A model generated the notes under the pieces. It saw nothing but the letters and a program-made list of their open reading frames with translations. It did not search any database and was not told where the DNA came from. Made by a program: the position numbers and the translations under genes. Shown here in pieces: positions 61,201 through 64,000 of a DNA stretch of 64,000 nt (positions within the stretch are counted from its first letter, which is position 1; each line of letters begins with the position of its first letter). This DNA comes from Malachius bipustulatus (taxonomy: Eukaryota > Arthropoda > Insecta > Coleoptera > Melyridae): positions 1,364,001 through 1,428,000 of the forward strand of contig OU342635.1 of the NCBI GenBank assembly GCA_910589415.1, read 5' to 3'.

Positions 61201-62672
61201 GGTTACTCAATGGAGAAAAGAAAAATTCCAGGGAACAGTTAGAATTATGATTACCAGATAGGTAATAATTTATATTTATTTATTAATACCAGTTTATATG
61301 ATATTTATAGGTAAACACATGTCTTTACGCTAACAAGAAGCTTGAGTTCTGCGGCGGTGCTGGGCGCTGTCATGTCCATGAAATGTGGTCTCAGGGCGAA
61401 CGAGTCGCCTGCGGCGTCATCACTGAAGACACCAAGGTGGTGTTTCGGTCCTCGACCTCGATGGTGTATCTCTTCCTGCAGATGTCGTCGGAAATGTGGG
61501 ATTTCGATATCTACGGCGATCTCTACTTCGAGAAGGTAAGTTATTATTCTTCTCTACTTGAATTTTTAGCACTGTAGTCCTAGTCTGTCAGGTCAGTTCA
61601 AATGGAACAAATGGAACGTTAACCTTAAAAATGTGTAACAGATGCATCATTTGCAGTTATTTCAGTAATATGTGCCACAATATACTCGTACTACAAGGTG
61701 TGTCAAATTTTCTTTATCATTTAAGAATAATAATAACTTTTTTTATCATTAGATTCCGTGTCATTTCGAAACAGAAACAAATGAAATTTGGGAAATTTAT
61801 AATATGCCTCCCTAATATTTGCACCCTTAGTACAAACTTTACGCTTTTTAACCCCCAACTAATCATCCACTACTTGTTTTTTCATGTTACACCCCTAGTT
61901 TTTTTTTTTTTGCTCAACAGGATTATTGACTGTTCTCAATACAATGATATGCGATTTTTGAAAATACAGCGTGGTGATAAAGTTTCGCATAATATTCATA
62001 ACTTTGTTATTTACATTTTTTTTTTAAATCCTGAAATAGGTCGATTTTATTTGTAAAAAAATAATTTATTAACATAAAAATTATTTTTTTATTTTTCTAC
62101 CAATGACCAGTTACAATTGTTTTACAATCATAAATTTGACTTAACTACCTACGATGTGTATGATGATGTGTAGAAGACAAAAAAATTTTGTTTTCAGGCT
62201 GTAAACGGTTTTTTGAACGACCTCTTCATGAAATGGAAGAAAAATGGTAGTAACCACGAGGTGACCATCGTGCTTTTCTCTAGGACCTTCTACGAGGCGG
62301 GCAGTTTGGAGGAATTCCCTGAGTATATGCGCGAGTGTCTGCAGAAGGATTACAAGGGAAGATATTATGAAGATTTCTACCGGTGAGTGGTCCTTCTAGT
62401 TTTTCGTTGTAGCGTTCTGCACTGTGAGCTTGTAAATTACCCTGTATGGGTATGGTTTTTTGTAATCGACTCTGCTTTTTCCAGTGTTGCCGTACAAAAT
62501 GAAAAGTATGACGATTGGACCCCAATATTAGTTCAGCTGAGAAAGATATTTTCATCCTATTTGGATTTCGTACTGGAGTATCATGCTAGGCCAAATCAAG
62601 CCATTCCTCAAGCTTTCAATAGCACCGCCGCACAAGGAAATTTCCTGGAAGTCTTGAATATGTCATTAAATG
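58253..62672 (+). CDS. DEPDC5: DEPDC5 / Iml1, GATOR1 subunit, N-terminal exons (continues past the window)
   Basis: Six coding exons, 58253..58307, 60455..60604, 60888..61060, 61311..61535, 62198..62382 and 62485..62672, join in phase to about 325 residues. The last ends with one leftover base at a GTACGT donor, so the gene continues beyond 64000. Homology is clear: [15 protein letters not shown] start, [46 protein letters not shown] block, [93 protein letters not shown]. This covers the N-terminal IML1 domain. With NPRL2 and NPRL3 it forms GATOR1, the GAP complex for Rag GTPases that restrains TORC1 on lysosomes. Exon 1 begins after an acceptor at 58230, so a non-coding exon lies upstream. 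Intron 1 carries a fold-back element and a minisatellite. Confidence 0.96.
58776..59236. repeat. 461-bp inverted repeat in DEPDC5 intron 1
   Basis: The left end GGTTAACCTGCTGATTAGCG with GACGGTTTTACCCCTACGCT is inverted at the right (AGCGTAGGGGTAAAACCGTC, GCTAAACAGCAGGTTAACC). The centre (about 58973-59053) is a separate hairpin, TCAGGTCTTTGGTCAGGGTA ... CTACCCTGACCAAATACCTGA, also found inside 55708-56290. Confidence 0.88.
60066..60262 (+). repeat. Degenerate minisatellite, four units of about 50 bp
   Basis: GGCTACCTAAAGC-like cores, each preceded by AGCRTGC in units 2 to 4, start at about 60083, 60131, 60184 and 60237 (spacings 48, 53 and 53). The spacers share only weak similarity. Confidence 0.6.
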
Positions 62673-63468
62673 GTACGTGAGTTTTTAAATTGTTATGATT
62701 ATAAGATACAAAATTTGACAAATGAATTAATATTTTTGAGGCAACTGGAAACTTTGGTCATTGCTTGATACTTTTGGTGTATTTTATGAATATTCTGACT
62801 TCAAAATTACTCAGAATTGGCTCATTTGTTGGAGTGTAGTGTAGTGTGCATTTTTTAATTTTGATGAAGCTGTCTGTCAATTTTTTTTAAATCCTTGTTC
62901 TGTATCAAGTCCTATTCAGATTGGATAGTTCTTACTGCAGAAAGGCTAATTGGGGAACCTATTGATCCAAATTCCAAAGAATAATAATATAGGACGTGAA
63001 CCTATTTGCGACTGCTACCAGTTCTTTCCAGATCGCTTCCTTTTGTTTTGTTACCAAAAACTGATTTCCAAACCTCTAGGAGTGTCAAATGAATTTCAAA
63101 GACTCTTTTTATGGTAGAGAACATAATTAGGGCAGGCTCTCTCATATGGAGATCACTCTCTGATACTAATAACTCTGTGATGCAAAAATGTCCAATAAAA
63201 CGAAGGGCACTGTGTTTTTAACATCGCTATGATCTTGATTTATAAATTCAGAAATTAGTATAGGATGTTCGAAAACGAATCCGTTATGGAGTAGGCCCCT
63301 TGACAAAGAGGTTTGTCTTAGCTTAATCCACTCTTTACAACTGACAGCTCTTGATTTTTTAGGTTAGGTCAGTTGTCAAAACATTCAAGAACGTTAATAA
63401 AATAGGCACTCACTTTATTGACATTTTTATAAAACTCATAAATAAAATCAATTAATTAATTCAATTAA

Positions 63469-63633
63469 TTAATTTAGGAGGTGAGCGAAATGTCCTCCAC
63501 CCTCCTGGAAACATTTCAATAAACGGTTTCTCACTCCACGAAGAGCACTTTGTAACAGTTCGGGTGTATCATTTATCTCGGTGAACGTCTCCTCGATCCA
63601 GCGTCTCAATTCTGCCAAATCGTTAATTTTTTT
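63469..63633 (-). pseudogene. C-terminal fragment of a DDE transposase
   Basis: The minus strand reads NDLAELRRWIEETFTEIND, then TPELLQSALRGVRNRLLKCF, then QEGGGHFAHLLN and stop. The pattern of a helix followed by VRNRL-x2-C-x-EGGGHFAHLL is the C-terminal tail seen in many insect mariner/Tc1-like transposases. The rest of the gene is replaced by a T-rich low-complexity tract from 63630. Confidence 0.65.
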
Positions 63634-64000
63634 TTATTTTTTTTTTTTATTTATTTTATTTTTTTTTATTTTACATAATTTTTACATAATTTTACATAAT
63701 TTTCATTTTACATAATTAGGGAGTCTGTAATTTCACAATGCTGCGGCATGAACAGGCACGCTAAGTGATTTAACACTTGTGTTGTGCTCTGCACATGCAA
63801 TGACACATCAGCTCATAGTATACTGTGCACAACCGCATAGGTACCCCGGAAGCACGCAAAAAGCACCCTGTGCATCTCAAAGTTCAAGGTCAGGCATCTA
63901 GTATTGCAACAAATTTGGTGTAGTTCTGGTAAATAAATCTTCTCGATATCACAGAGAACCCCTGAGCACTCCCGATGCCCCTCACATCAGATGGCAGAAG
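63634..64000. other. Low-complexity tract and unidentified repeat-like sequence
   Basis: TTTTTTATTTTATTTT tract to about 63690, then three or four TTTTACATAAT units (63690-63717), then about 280 bp less AT-rich than the rest with no recognisable coding content. Presumed DEPDC5 intron. Confidence 0.4.

Overview
The window reads as nuclear DNA of an insect, probably a beetle. Evidence: AT-rich sequence, genes split by GT-AG introns (some only 54-90 nt), a Cys-containing form of selenoprotein M (many insects have lost selenocysteine), and a very high load of non-LTR and LTR retrotransposons, MITEs and long fold-back repeats. The order-level call is an inference from overall character, not a search result. 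No bacterial genes, CRISPR arrays, rRNA or tRNA genes were seen.

Layout. 0-3.5 kb: last four exons of a LEDGF/HDGF-family chromatin adaptor (+), its final intron filled by two fold-back repeats. 3.8-13.1 kb: most of an axonemal dynein intermediate chain (DNAI4/WDR78/IC138 type, -), convergent with the first gene and carrying an antisense LINE relic in an intron. 13-16.5 kb: repeats. 16.6-17.7 kb: mitochondrial DNA polymerase gamma accessory subunit (-). 18-21.7 kb: intergenic with MITEs and a TIR element. 21.8-22.9 kb: an intronless helical protein that may be a divergent FANCF (-). 23.7-28.8 kb: a nearly intact RNase H-bearing non-LTR retrotransposon (-) with a frame break in ORF1. 29-30 kb: MITE. 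30.2-32.3 kb: SELENOM homolog with Cys in place of Sec (+). 32.4-37.2 kb: degraded repeats and an unidentified coding relic. 37.2-41.9 kb: a full-length Ty3/gypsy element with apparently identical LTRs and one open gag-pol frame, ending 184 bp from the next gene. 42.1-48.9 kb: dihydrolipoyl dehydrogenase (DLD, -, nine exons) with a piggyBac-like MITE in intron 1. 49.4-54.1 kb: a cluster of four long inverted repeats. 54.3-55.7 kb: an intronless 11-finger C2H2 protein (-) whose presumptive promoter lies inside a further inverted repeat. 58.2-64 kb: first six coding exons of DEPDC5/Iml1 of GATOR1 (+), continuing beyond the window.

The genes do not form one pathway. They cover chromatin tethering, cilia, mtDNA replication, possible DNA repair, ER redox, mitochondrial 2-oxo-acid dehydrogenases and amino-acid sensing to TORC1. 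The most unusual signal is structural. At least seven long, often near-identical fold-back elements (0.3-1.1 kb) are present, and two families share a recurrent ACAGGGTG/CACCCTGT boundary motif seen about twenty times. They sit in introns and intergenic DNA and could give long double-stranded RNA if transcribed.
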